Assembly (NCBI RefSeq): GCF_900113415.1
Contig: NZ_FOPH01000016.1
Span: forward strand, 18,094-82,093
Direction of reading: 5' to 3'
Length of the DNA: 64,000 nucleotides
DNA from: Oribacterium sp. WCC10
GTDB taxonomy: Bacteria > Bacillota > Clostridia > Lachnospirales > Lachnospiraceae
Made by a program: the position numbers and the translations under genes. Positions within the stretch are counted from its first letter, which is position 1; each line of letters begins with the position of its first letter. Shown here piece after piece: positions 54,493-63,897 of this stretch. The notes below the pieces were generated by a model. It was not told the origin of the DNA and ran no database searches. It worked only from the letters and a program-made list of their open reading frames with translations.

Positions 54493-54838
54493 AATTCATA
54501 TTCCCCTTCATAAACGCATATAATCTGTCTAATATTATATATGATAATCCCCTGCTAAAATAGCCGGAATTAATCGGTTATATGAAAAATATAATCTGTC
54601 GGAAGCTCACGTTCATTTCAGCCTGTTCGCATAGTCTAAATTCAGACTATATGCGGATCTGTTAATGTCTGATATCATTCATTTGTAATCACCAGCCTCA
54701 TCTTTTTCCAGCTAAAAACCTGCTGGTCCTTATATCCAAGAATCAACTCCACTATCAAATATCACATTCACAGCTGCAACTATATTCAGTTGCATGTGTT
54801 TTTATTACATGTTACAATTTTTACTAAGAAGGTATCCA
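54493..54838. other. Intergenic region before hicAB, no gene seen
   Basis: 346 bp of AT-rich sequence. It should contain the divergent promoters of the DUF1622 gene and hicAB, but I could not fix -35/-10 pairs. No repeat or RNA was recognised. Confidence 0.5.
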
Positions 54839-55096
54839 ATGGGACAAAAAGAAAAACTCATCCAAAAACTAAAATCAAATCCTAAAGACTTCACCTTTGA
54901 TGAAGCTGAATCTCTTTTAGGATATATGACTTATCACCGAACCAATAAAGGTAAAACAAGTGGTTCAAGGATTATGTTTACAAGCAATGAGTATCAAACA
55001 AAAATTTTGCTTCATAAACCACATCCCCGGAAAGAATTACTTGAATATCAGGTAAAGCAACTAATAGAATATCTGAAACAGGAGGGGCTGTTATGA
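54839..55096 (+). CDS. hicA: HicA-type mRNA interferase toxin
   Basis: An 85-residue protein of the HicA double-stranded-RNA-binding-like fold. The C-terminal LHKPHPRKELLEYQVKQLIEYL motif is diagnostic. The position of the usual catalytic Gly-Ser-His reads Gly-Ser-Arg (KTSGSRIMFTS), so the toxin may be weakened or use another residue. AAGAAGG precedes the start at 54839. It overlaps hicB by 4 bp. Confidence 0.88.
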   Translation: MGQKEKLIQKLKSNPKDFTFDEAESLLGYMTYHRTNKGKTSGSRIMFTSNEYQTKILLHKPHPRKELLEYQVKQLIEYLKQEGLL

Positions 55097-55434
55097 ACAA
55101 CATAATTGAATATAAAGGTTATATCGGCAGTGTTGAATTTTCCGAGAATGATGGGATTTTCTATGGCAAAGTACAAGGAATACGTTCTCTGATTTCATAT
55201 GAAGGTACAAATGCTTCTGAATTGGTATCTGATTTTCATGAAGCAGTAGATGAATATCTGAAACTTTGCCAAGAAAATAATACAACTCCGGAAATTGCTT
55301 ATAAAGGAAGCCTGAATATCCGGTTCAAAAATCATGACATTCATCGCAAAGCTGCCATCTACGCAATCAAACATCAACAGAGTCTAAACAGTTTTATCGA
55401 ACAAGCTGTAGAAGAAAAGCTTGCACGTATTTGA
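55093..55434 (+). CDS. hicB: HicB-type antitoxin
   Basis: A 113-residue antitoxin. The N-terminal partial RNase H fold has EYKGYIGSVEFSENDG and FHEAVDEYLKLC. The C-terminal ribbon-helix-helix (IHRKAAIYAIKHQQSLNSFIEQAV) would bind the operon promoter. It overlaps hicA (ATGA). Confidence 0.9.
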   Translation: MNNIIEYKGYIGSVEFSENDGIFYGKVQGIRSLISYEGTNASELVSDFHEAVDEYLKLCQENNTTPEIAYKGSLNIRFKNHDIHRKAAIYAIKHQQSLNSFIEQAVEEKLARI

Positions 55435-55449
55435 ATTTCACTAATTTCT

Positions 55450-55962
55450 GATAGCAGTAGCACAGAGGACAGCGTCCCCGTTGAAAAGCTCAGGTTGTCT
55501 GATACATTCACAGTTCCGAACAAAACCGGAGATTTCGAATGAACTGCCACTGTTTACAATCTCAACAAAGGCAAAAACGATGTGCTGTTTGAAAAATGCA
55601 GGCCTCTCAGAGAATATATGATCCTGATAAACCGGATCAGACTCAACCTGCAGGAAACAAAGTATTTTGAAAAAGCCGTTGTTTCAGCAGTGACATTGTG
55701 TATCGAAAACGGAATTCTAAGAGCGTTTCTTATTTCACACAGATCGGGGGTACGAGACGTGGTTATAACTGAATTTGGTGAAAAATCATTCGTAAAAGGA
55801 ATCAATGAGAAGGGACGCTTACAAGACCTTGCGGAGGGGCAACGAAATATAATCGCTGACTTGCTCCGTGACGGTAAATCTCTAGAATCCATCAGTGACT
55901 TCTGCAAGTTTCCAATGGATTTGATCCTCAATGTACAAAACAGTCTGCTGGAATCCAAATGA
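55450..55962 (+). pseudogene. Inactivated Rpn-family (PD-(D/E)XK) recombination-promoting nuclease
   Basis: The C-terminal part of an Rpn/transposase-like nuclease. It reads VEKLRLSDTFTVPNKTGDFE, then an in-frame TGA at 55540-55542, then TATVYNLNKG ... LFEKCRPLREY to 55962. Intact relatives have Trp where the TGA stands (TGG to TGA). The N-terminal catalytic half is missing just after hicB. A short open frame restarts at a GTG (55582) but lacks a ribosome site. Confidence 0.78.
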
Positions 55963-56235
55963 TCTGAGGTTTAACTGACACCAACCACTTACAGATGAAG
56001 CGCATTACGCCTCACACAAAACCAATTTTGTTGAGGCGTGTGATAATCTGTTTGCTGAGAAGGACACTGTTCTGCCATTTTTATCCAGCTTTACGGTGAC
56101 ACTATTCATAATACTGTTCTCTGTCATGCACTTTCTCCGACCTTTATCTCCACATATATCATCAATGTAAATGTATCTTATACCTTATCCAAATAAACCC
56201 CTTATACCACTCCGCAAACCTCCTCACTCAATAAG

Positions 56236-56943
56236 CTATTGAAAAATAATAGTATCAAATCCCTTTTTTAGCACATATTCAAACAGATATAAATCTTCAG
56301 GCGTAGTTATCTTAAAATTGAAGACGTTTGATTTTACTACAGAAACATCTTCTCCCTTATCTATCAACTGATCAATCCCAATGTTCCTATAAGAATCAAT
56401 GATACTGTCCTCAGTATAGAGGTACAACTGTTTTAGAGTTCCATAGCGGTATGCTTCCGGGCTCGTCTGACGTGCAATGTCATCACGCGGAATCACACTA
56501 TCAATCTCACCATCCCTAACCTTTAAAAGCGTTTCATAGCTTGAAATTGCAGTAGTTGCTGCCTTATACTCCTTTAACTTGTCATATAAATCTTTTATCT
56601 CTCTGTGTGTAACACAAGGACGAGCGCCATCCGAAACGATCACATTATCTGTATCGAAGCATTTGTCCTGCATAAATTTAATGGCATTATAGGTTGAGCG
56701 AATTCTGGTTGTCCCACCCTCGATAACCCACTTAAGCTTTGGAAAGAAAACTTTATGAGCCTCAATCTTCTCTTTATAATTTGCGTTTGAAACAACCAAA
56801 ATAGAGTCAACTATTTCGCTACTATTAAAGGCCAGCAAAGTATATTCTATAATCTGATGCTCATTAAGAACAATATGTTGTTTGGGTATGTCCGCACCAA
56901 TCCTTAAACCGCTCCCACCTGCGAGAAGAATAACTACATTCAA
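56236..56943 (-). CDS. IspD/TarI-family cytidylyltransferase
   Basis: A 235-residue nucleotidyltransferase with LLAGGSGLRIGADIPKQ (CTP loop), VSDGARPCV (metal Asp) and TTPEDL near the end. The family makes CDP-methylerythritol (IspD) or CDP-ribitol and related activated polyols (TarI). Position next to licD in a polysaccharide cluster favours a polyol-phosphate donor for surface sugar decoration. No TarJ-like reductase is visible, so the polyol is open. Confidence 0.82.
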   Translation of the reverse strand: MNVVILLAGGSGLRIGADIPKQHIVLNEHQIIEYTLLAFNSSEIVDSILVVSNANYKEKIEAHKVFFPKLKWVIEGGTTRIRSTYNAIKFMQDKCFDTDNVIVSDGARPCVTHREIKDLYDKLKEYKAATTAISSYETLLKVRDGEIDSVIPRDDIARQTSPEAYRYGTLKQLYLYTEDSIIDSYRNIGIDQLIDKGEDVSVVKSNVFNFKITTPEDLYLFEYVLKKGFDTIIFQ

Positions 56944-57054
56944 TTTTCCACTCTCCTTCTAATGCATGCTTCTTTTACATTTTTAGCTATTAGTATCAAT
57001 AATATGTTTCTCTAAACAATCCATCATAACAACATCTTCATCCATCCTTATTTA

Positions 57055-57915
57055 TTATGAATTATCCATTATGTATCTATAAACTTTCATTTCATGTGTA
57101 ACCCGCTTATCTACCGGCGGCATTACCATATAATCTCCATAAAACTTGGATAAGTATCTATCATAGTTTTTAGGGATATAAAATTCTCCATCTTCAAACT
57201 GATGTTTAATTCTAGGTGTCACCATATCAATTGTAAAAAAATCATTTATTCCATTAGGCCATACGCCATCTCCAACATGATTTGAATGAATGAATCTATC
57301 ATTCATCTTTTTTGAAAACACGTCCAACTTTGGACCTATTTTCTTATATCCCCCCATTAATCTATAAATACAAAGTCCCAGCATTAAACCTGCTCTTTTG
57401 GTTATTGACGAATAATATCCATGTTGTTCATAAAATGCTTCACTCAATGTTCCTACCGTAATAGCCCGCATATATGTCCTTATTATTTTTAAATACTTGC
57501 GATGTTTTTTTTCATCATCAGGATAATGGTCTAAAGGAAAAACATCTATCCATAGACATTGGTCTAGATTATTGTTATCACTATCTCTAGTTGATTCTTC
57601 TATTCTTAACGATTCATCAATGACTTTAATAAAAGGATATATATGTTTATCCATACCAGGAATACTTAACTTATATTTTCCAATCATTGGTTCTTTCCAA
57701 GCAAGTTTTTTTAGTCTCTCATAATCTCGTCTAGGAACCAATATATCTATATCATCATCCCATGGAATAAAACCGTTGTGTCTGACCGCACCAAGCAAGG
57801 TTCCACCGCAAAGAATGTATTCTATATGATTTTTCTCAAATAATTCCACCAAAACCTTTAGCATGTCATATTCCGCCAACTGTATTTCTCTAACAGTTAA
57901 ATATTGTCTGTTCAT
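57055..57915 (-). CDS. licD: LicD-family phosphotransferase
   Basis: A 286-residue LicD enzyme: LCGGTLLGAVRHNGFIPWDDD near residue 35 holds the catalytic Gly-Gly-Thr and Asp-Asp pair. It moves phosphocholine or another phosphopolyol from a CDP donor to surface glycans. The start at 57915 has GGAGAG four bases ahead. The adjacent cytidylyltransferase probably makes its donor. Confidence 0.9.
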   Translation of the reverse strand: MNRQYLTVREIQLAEYDMLKVLVELFEKNHIEYILCGGTLLGAVRHNGFIPWDDDIDILVPRRDYERLKKLAWKEPMIGKYKLSIPGMDKHIYPFIKVIDESLRIEESTRDSDNNNLDQCLWIDVFPLDHYPDDEKKHRKYLKIIRTYMRAITVGTLSEAFYEQHGYYSSITKRAGLMLGLCIYRLMGGYKKIGPKLDVFSKKMNDRFIHSNHVGDGVWPNGINDFFTIDMVTPRIKHQFEDGEFYIPKNYDRYLSKFYGDYMVMPPVDKRVTHEMKVYRYIMDNS

Positions 57916-57931
57916 GTCACTCTCCACAAAA

Positions 57932-59194
57932 TCAATTATTGAATTCGTTTCTATATTTTTTGAAATAATAAAATCTCATGGAGAACATAACAACTTCCCC
58001 CATGCACCTTATAATCGCCATAAAGAGAAGAGTATATTTTCCTATTAAAACAGCTATACCTGTAAATAATATTTGAATTATTGCAGCCGTTACAGTAGAC
58101 TTTGTCGTTTCCTTTATTCGATTTATAGATCCAAGCGCGGGCCAACCTAAGATTATTGCATAGAATCCCAAAAATAGTACCGGAATCAAATCTCTAAATA
58201 TGGAAATAGCACCTAAATATTTCTCACCTCCTACTATAAGCAGCGCATATTTACCCCATAATACACACAGCAAACAGCCTAGAATAATCAGAGGAGTAAA
58301 TGTTGTAATTATTTTTTTTAGTAAACATGCATCTTTGCTTCTAACCATTTCCGGATAGATTGCATCAGATATAGGACTATATAACGCTTGACCTGCAGAT
58401 ATTATTTGTATGCATACGCTCCAATAAGCAACATCCGCACTCGTCAACACAATACCAGCAACTACGGTATTAAGGACATTAAATGTCGTCGATGCAACAT
58501 TGGAGAGAAAATATACCGCTGATTCACTAATTGTTGCTAAACAGTCTTTAATTTTTGGATGAACATATCTAATCCCTACTTTTCTCACTTCGAGATATAT
58601 CCATATTGCCGCAACTATAGAGCCTATTAGTTCAAGAATTGGAATCAATAATATATCAGAGTTTTTTTTCACGAAGATAAATGTAAGAAGTGTTGCAATC
58701 CCCTTCATTATCACAAACCGAATTGTTATAATATGCATTTTTTCCAATCCTCGAAACAGAAAATCCAAGAGAAAAATTGTCATAAATACAGATGTAAAAC
58801 TTAGATATGTATATAACACATTCACTCTGAGAATTGGTATCATGACTATCAACGCCGTCAAAACTAAGCAAGCAATAGTTGCAAGCATCACTTTTGCAAT
58901 TATGTTTGTTGATACAATATAATCCAATTTTGATTTGTCTTCTTTATATTGAACAACTTGTTTTGTAGCAGAAAGCGCAAATCCAAAATCAATAACAACC
59001 TGCATGTAATTCATAATAGCCTTCTCATATGCGACAATACCATAACAATCAGTTGACAAAACTCTTGTCAAGTATGGTAATGTAAAAAAAGGAAATACAA
59101 GCTTAGCAATATTCAACATCACTAACATGCTTGTATTTGTCGCTATAATATTTTGGCGTTTTTTATTGTTTATTCCTTTGATATCTAAATCCAT
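57932..59194 (-). CDS. Wzx-type polysaccharide flippase
   Basis: A 420-residue protein with about 12 hydrophobic segments. The N-terminal LPYLTRVLSTDCYGIVAY pattern is typical of the polysaccharide transporter (MOP) family. It would flip lipid-linked repeat units across the membrane. GGAGG lies ten bases before the start, and the gene is 16 bp from licD. Confidence 0.88.
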   Translation of the reverse strand: MDLDIKGINNKKRQNIIATNTSMLVMLNIAKLVFPFFTLPYLTRVLSTDCYGIVAYEKAIMNYMQVVIDFGFALSATKQVVQYKEDKSKLDYIVSTNIIAKVMLATIACLVLTALIVMIPILRVNVLYTYLSFTSVFMTIFLLDFLFRGLEKMHIITIRFVIMKGIATLLTFIFVKKNSDILLIPILELIGSIVAAIWIYLEVRKVGIRYVHPKIKDCLATISESAVYFLSNVASTTFNVLNTVVAGIVLTSADVAYWSVCIQIISAGQALYSPISDAIYPEMVRSKDACLLKKIITTFTPLIILGCLLCVLWGKYALLIVGGEKYLGAISIFRDLIPVLFLGFYAIILGWPALGSINRIKETTKSTVTAAIIQILFTGIAVLIGKYTLLFMAIIRCMGEVVMFSMRFYYFKKYRNEFNN

Positions 59195-59515
59195 TCAGAT
59201 AACTCCTCCATATTCTTAACATTATCTCGATTATCAATAATCTTACTGCGATCAAAACTCCGATTGCTTATAAGTCACTGAAGAAAATAGTAACCATTAT
59301 TAAGTTGATGATGGGGAAATGACTTTGTACGGTGAAAAGATTCAAAGAATGGCAATCAATAAAGTGTCTCTCTTTTAAAAATTATTTCAGACAGGGATAA
59401 AATCTATTACTAATGATTGGTCAATTTGTAAGTATTGCAAGTAGCGGTAGCACGATGCTCCTGAAGAAAAGTTGATTTGCAGTTTTCTATATCTCACAAT
59501 GCTTTAATATAACTC
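59195..59515. other. Gap inside the polysaccharide cluster, no gene seen
   Basis: 321 bp of AT-rich sequence between the flippase and polymerase genes with no convincing frame on either strand. It may hold an internal promoter or gene debris. Confidence 0.45.
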
Positions 59516-60805
59516 TCACATTTCCATTTTCTTGAATAATAATGGCAAAGCAAGTAATGCCAAAAAATAATTTGTAGCTGTCAGTTCCAATCTGATAAAA
59601 GAATAAAATAATCCTATATCCACTAGTAATATTAAATAAACGCTCTTGTAATCAAACCATTCCATAACATTACGATAGCAACGATTTGCAAACAGACCTA
59701 TCATCATCATACCAACGACTATAGCAATATACCCACCATCAATGTATAAATAATAATAAGGTGTTACAAATGAGTTAGCTACACGTATTCCCGAGGCAAC
59801 ATTTTTAAAGGTATTTGCCTGGACTATATAATTGTATGCATCTGCGTATACTGGCGAAGAATATATGCCTAATCGATCCAAAATAAGAAATGGAATTCTT
59901 GTTATTCCGAAGAGACTAACCATTCCATACGTATGTGGTAATGTTTCAATAGCCGGGATCCAAATTGATAACAAAGGTAAGCAAAGTGCAAAATAAAAGT
60001 ATGCTTCCTCCACTAATCTTACCGAGGTTCTCTGGGTTGTAATAATACCAACTAGAATAATCCCCACCACTATAAATCGCATCATCTTCCTGCGTTTATA
60101 ACTTACCAATTCTCTATTTAAAGAGATATTTTTACATTTAAATATGGAGTATGTAACAGCAAAAGATAGTGCAAGAATTATTATTCCAAATCTTGCTCCA
60201 CCTCCCGAAATAATACTAAACCCTTGAATGATTATGGTAAACCATAAGAGTTTCCTATTTCTTTCTCCAAAGAAAAAATCAATAGCGCATAAAGGGTTTA
60301 ATGCCATTTGAAATGGTGCAACAATAAGAATACGAAAAACCTGTTCTATGTAACTTCTTCTTGAAAAAATAGGATTAGCATTGCCCTCATACGTCTCTGT
60401 AAGCCAAAGTCTTACTTGAGTAAAACTTAAACCGCTCATCAAATGATTAGCCGCGATTAATGTATCAATAAGTAAAAGAGCAATCGTGATATAGCACAAA
60501 CCGTAAATTAATCTATAGTTAATAACGAACGTTCGATTATAAAATGAATCATTATCTATTATGAAATAAATATTCCTAGCAGATATTGCTATCAGTTCAC
60601 CAATAAAATAACCAATTATTCCCAAAAGTACCATTAGATAGGCTTCTTCAGAAACATCGTTAATGCCAAACATATGTAAACAGTTTAATCCAACAATCAC
60701 TGTCCATATTCCGTACATAAAAAGATTCGGATTAAATAAATTGTGCGAAGATACTATATGATACAATAATAGTGGTACAGTTATAATTAAACATATTATT
60801 CCCAT
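59516..60805 (-). CDS. Wzy-like oligosaccharide repeat-unit polymerase
   Basis: A 429-residue membrane protein with about 11-12 helices, one large extracellular loop (about residues 300-350) and no enzyme motif, the usual picture of an O-antigen/capsule polymerase. These proteins are too divergent for a sequence motif call. Position between the flippase and glycosyltransferases supports it. Confidence 0.7.
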   Translation of the reverse strand: MGIICLIITVPLLLYHIVSSHNLFNPNLFMYGIWTVIVGLNCLHMFGINDVSEEAYLMVLLGIIGYFIGELIAISARNIYFIIDNDSFYNRTFVINYRLIYGLCYITIALLLIDTLIAANHLMSGLSFTQVRLWLTETYEGNANPIFSRRSYIEQVFRILIVAPFQMALNPLCAIDFFFGERNRKLLWFTIIIQGFSIISGGGARFGIIILALSFAVTYSIFKCKNISLNRELVSYKRRKMMRFIVVGIILVGIITTQRTSVRLVEEAYFYFALCLPLLSIWIPAIETLPHTYGMVSLFGITRIPFLILDRLGIYSSPVYADAYNYIVQANTFKNVASGIRVANSFVTPYYYLYIDGGYIAIVVGMMMIGLFANRCYRNVMEWFDYKSVYLILLVDIGLFYSFIRLELTATNYFLALLALPLLFKKMEM

Positions 60806-60826
60806 CGGAATTACTCCATTTTGCCA

Positions 60827-61756
60827 TTATTTGAAATACGCTATATAAAGCAGCAATATCTTACGTTTCCAATCAAGCATTTTTCCATTTCTCAATTCTT
60901 TTACATTCTTCTTAATCTCTTTCTGCCACCTTGTTAATAAACCTATATCAAAGTTATTGGCATCAATTCCATGAACCATCCCTTTGACATACAATGTAAA
61001 ATATACCCTTTTTCTATTCAGCTCAGCCCAGTATCGATACCGGTCAGGCACGTCATTGACTATATTTTCCCAAATATCAAATAATACAAGATCCCTGTTT
61101 GATAAGGCGGAGCAGGATATTCCTTTATTATTCACAAAATAATGATATAGTTTCTCATTTGTGAAAACTGCTTTATTTGTCTGTTTATATATTTCATATG
61201 TGAACGGAACATCTTCCGTTATTATTCCTTCTATAAACTTTATTCCTTTTAATAACTCTGTTGCATATAATCCTCTCCAAACAGCATAGGAACTCTTGCT
61301 TCCATCTACTCTAAAAAAAAGTCTCATCAATTTTTCATTATCTAAAATCTCTATTTTCTTTATGTTTTTTTCATCACTTCCTTCACCATTAACTCGGTCA
61401 AAATCACAGTAACTCACGTCAGCTTTATTTTTTTTAAGTAAATTGTACAGGACAGATACATAGTCTTTTGATATCCAGTCATCACTGTCAACAAAGCATA
61501 CATATTTCCCGCTGACAGTCATCAGTCCTAAATTTCGAGCTGATGACAGTCCACCATTCTTCTTATGGTGGACTGTCACTCTTGAATCTTTCTCTTTCCA
61601 TCTATCACATAATGACGGAGAATTATCTTTCGATCCATCATCCACCAAAATAATTTCCAAATTATGATATGTCTGTGAGGTCACAGATCTCAAACATCTA
61701 TTAAGATACTTTTCTACATTATGCACTGGAATAATGACAGAAACTAACTCTTCCAT
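60827..61756 (-). CDS. Family 2 glycosyltransferase
   Basis: A 309-residue GT-A enzyme: SVIIPVHNVEKYLNRCLRSV at the N-terminus, DDGSKDNS and the metal-binding FVDSDDW near residue 90. The C-terminal part is helical. It would add one sugar to a lipid-linked repeat unit at the inner face of the membrane; donor and acceptor unknown. AAAGGTAG precedes the start. Confidence 0.9.
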   Translation of the reverse strand: MEELVSVIIPVHNVEKYLNRCLRSVTSQTYHNLEIILVDDGSKDNSPSLCDRWKEKDSRVTVHHKKNGGLSSARNLGLMTVSGKYVCFVDSDDWISKDYVSVLYNLLKKNKADVSYCDFDRVNGEGSDEKNIKKIEILDNEKLMRLFFRVDGSKSSYAVWRGLYATELLKGIKFIEGIITEDVPFTYEIYKQTNKAVFTNEKLYHYFVNNKGISCSALSNRDLVLFDIWENIVNDVPDRYRYWAELNRKRVYFTLYVKGMVHGIDANNFDIGLLTRWQKEIKKNVKELRNGKMLDWKRKILLLYIAYFK

Positions 61757-61773
61757 GACTTTCTACCTTTTTA

Positions 61774-62532
61774 TCATCTAATGAACTTTATGAAACCTCT
61801 TGTCGCCCAAAATACAGTATGAGCAATAGCAGAAAAAGGATTCTCCTTAAAAAATGTTCTTTGAAACCTATAGTGTGCCTTGATTGTTTTCGTTTTATTG
61901 CTTGTCACAGACCCCGATGTCATCCTGTACTTTGCCAAAGTTTTTGAATTACCATAAGCGCTATTCTCCAATGCCACTATCTCATACCAATAAGCATAAT
62001 CATCTTTTAAACTCTTCATGTCCTCATGAAGGTATATTTTGCCATGTTTAGAGCAATCATATAGCCCTGTCAAACATGGTATATAATTTGAACGTCTCAT
62101 ATCCCTCTCGGTTATATGTGGTTTACATTTCTCTGGAGACAATATCTCATTTCCATTTTCATCAATAAATGAACGTGTTGAATATACACATATAGTGTTT
62201 TTTTCTTTCATAAATTTAATCTGTTCTTCGAGAAACTCTGGCAACCACAAGTCATCCGCATCCAAAAGAGCAATATACTGACCCTCAGCTCTACGGATTC
62301 CATTATTTCTAGCTGATGCCGATCCCCCATTGGGCTGTTGGAATAATTTTATTCGGTTATCTTTTTTTACATATCCACTTATTATTTCAGCCGATTTATC
62401 TTTTGAGCCATCGTCTACAATAATCATTTCCCAATTGTTGTAGGTTTGTGACATTACTGACTCGATTGTTTCCGCTACATGCTTTGAGCCATTATAGCAA
62501 GGTGTAATAATCGACACTAATCCCTTTGTCAT
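61774..62532 (-). CDS. Family 2 glycosyltransferase
   Basis: About 252 residues with VSIITPCYNGSKHVAETIESV, DDGSKDKS and LLDADDLW near residue 85. The start is set by the domain edge (MTKGLVSI at 62532), since neither that ATG nor the one at 62607 has a clear ribosome site. It resembles its neighbour only in the GT-A core, so the two probably add different sugars. Confidence 0.85.
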   Translation of the reverse strand: MTKGLVSIITPCYNGSKHVAETIESVMSQTYNNWEMIIVDDGSKDKSAEIISGYVKKDNRIKLFQQPNGGSASARNNGIRRAEGQYIALLDADDLWLPEFLEEQIKFMKEKNTICVYSTRSFIDENGNEILSPEKCKPHITERDMRRSNYIPCLTGLYDCSKHGKIYLHEDMKSLKDDYAYWYEIVALENSAYGNSKTLAKYRMTSGSVTSNKTKTIKAHYRFQRTFFKENPFSAIAHTVFWATRGFIKFIR

Positions 62533-62726
62533 TTTGTCTTGTATGATGTACTCATAACCTAATACACCACTTTTCCTTTCTTTTATAGATATTATGATCC
62601 AATACAATTTAGATGCTGTATATTTTTTATCTTTACCAACTTTGACTACTTATTCCAAATTAATTACCCCCAAATTTACCTGAATAGTTTATATACTAGA
62701 TATTGATAATAACTGCTTACTCATTA

Positions 62727-63596
62727 TTATCCATCGTCTTTTTGTTTCTTCATCTCTCCAGTTCCGCCTTCAACAACACCATCGTCATTTACAAAAACAC
62801 GGAGACTCCCAATGAAACATCTGACATCCATCTTCAGCCCTAAGTTCCTGACATATTCTCCGTCCAACTTTGCTTTCTCCGGAATCTCCAATTCATCGCG
62901 CCCATTTATCTGTGCCCACCCGGTAAGTCCGGGCTTTACATCGTTAGCACCATACTTATCCCGTTCTGCTGTCAGCAAGTCCTGATTCCAAAGTCCAGGC
63001 CTCGGTCCAATCACACTCATATTTCCCATGAATATGTCCCAGATCTGAGGTAATTCATCCAATGAATGCTTTCTGATAAAGTGACCTGATTTTGTTATAT
63101 ACTTTTCAGGATTTTCCAACATATGTGTTGGCCTATCATGAGGAGTATCCATCCGCATACTGCGAAATTTGTGCAATTGGAAGTACTGTTTATCACGGCC
63201 AAGCCTTTTTTGGGTAAAAAGTACAGGCCCCGGATCATCGATTACAATCCAAAGACTCAAAATAATGAAAACAGGAGATAATATTATCAGTCCCCAAAAA
63301 GACAGGATAATATCGAGAAATCTCTTCACATACTTCTCATAAAATGAAGGTATATGTTTAGTTGATCCTATTACCTCCAAATGTCCGCAAACTCCATCTG
63401 CATTTATTGGGGCGAATTCATCCGAAACAAACCTCACCATCTTGCCCTCCATAGGGTTCTTTTCTTCCGGTTTGTTTTTATAAACTGATATTGGTTTTTT
63501 TATTATTGCTATCGCACACATTCCTGCTGAAATTGCACTAAGTATGAAGGCAATGTTCCAAAACATAGTTTTTTTATATTGTCCTTTACTTCTCAT
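62727..63596 (-). CDS. Initiating sugar-1-phosphate transferase (polyprenyl-phosphate, WbaP/Cps type)
   Basis: A 289-residue bacterial sugar transferase. After an N-terminal helix and a short soluble part comes the re-entrant helix and catalytic core (YVKRFLDIILSFWGLIILSP, DDPGPVLFTQKRLGRD, HKFRSM, DELPQIWDIFMGNMSVIGPRPG, VKPGLTGWAQING). It loads the first sugar phosphate on undecaprenyl phosphate. The start at 63596 has GGAG and lies one base after the previous stop. Confidence 0.93.
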   Translation of the reverse strand: MRSKGQYKKTMFWNIAFILSAISAGMCAIAIIKKPISVYKNKPEEKNPMEGKMVRFVSDEFAPINADGVCGHLEVIGSTKHIPSFYEKYVKRFLDIILSFWGLIILSPVFIILSLWIVIDDPGPVLFTQKRLGRDKQYFQLHKFRSMRMDTPHDRPTHMLENPEKYITKSGHFIRKHSLDELPQIWDIFMGNMSVIGPRPGLWNQDLLTAERDKYGANDVKPGLTGWAQINGRDELEIPEKAKLDGEYVRNLGLKMDVRCFIGSLRVFVNDDGVVEGGTGEMKKQKDDG

Positions 63597-63597
63597 A

Positions 63598-63897
63598 TCA
63601 GGCTCCATCGAACAGATTTGGTTCTACGCCATAGAGCTTTTTATGTTCCGCAATCCAGTTATCTCCAGATGATAGCTCATCTCCAACACTGTTAATATTT
63701 GCTACCCGTACCTCTGACAAGGCAATCACAGCGTTGCCCTCTTCTATGGTTACTGTATCAACCTTATATCTCTTGCTGAATTGATATGAAGCTAGCTTCT
63801 CCCCGTTCTCAAAATGAAGCTCTTTTCCATCAAAGCGACACACAATAGGTGCTTTGATCTTCATTACAAAGTGTTCTGTATCAAATTTCATCACCAC
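63598..63897 (-). CDS. Hypothetical protein, about 99 residues, upstream of the initiating transferase
   Basis: A small soluble protein of alternating hydrophobic residues, likely beta-rich. It probably begins at GTG 63897 (GGAGAGG five bases ahead) or ATG 63891. It has no recognised domain. The 1-bp gap to the transferase gene shows co-translation, so a role in polysaccharide assembly is plausible. Confidence 0.6.
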   Translation of the reverse strand: MVMKFDTEHFVMKIKAPIVCRFDGKELHFENGEKLASYQFSKRYKVDTVTIEEGNAVIALSEVRVANINSVGDELSSGDNWIAEHKKLYGVEPNLFDGA

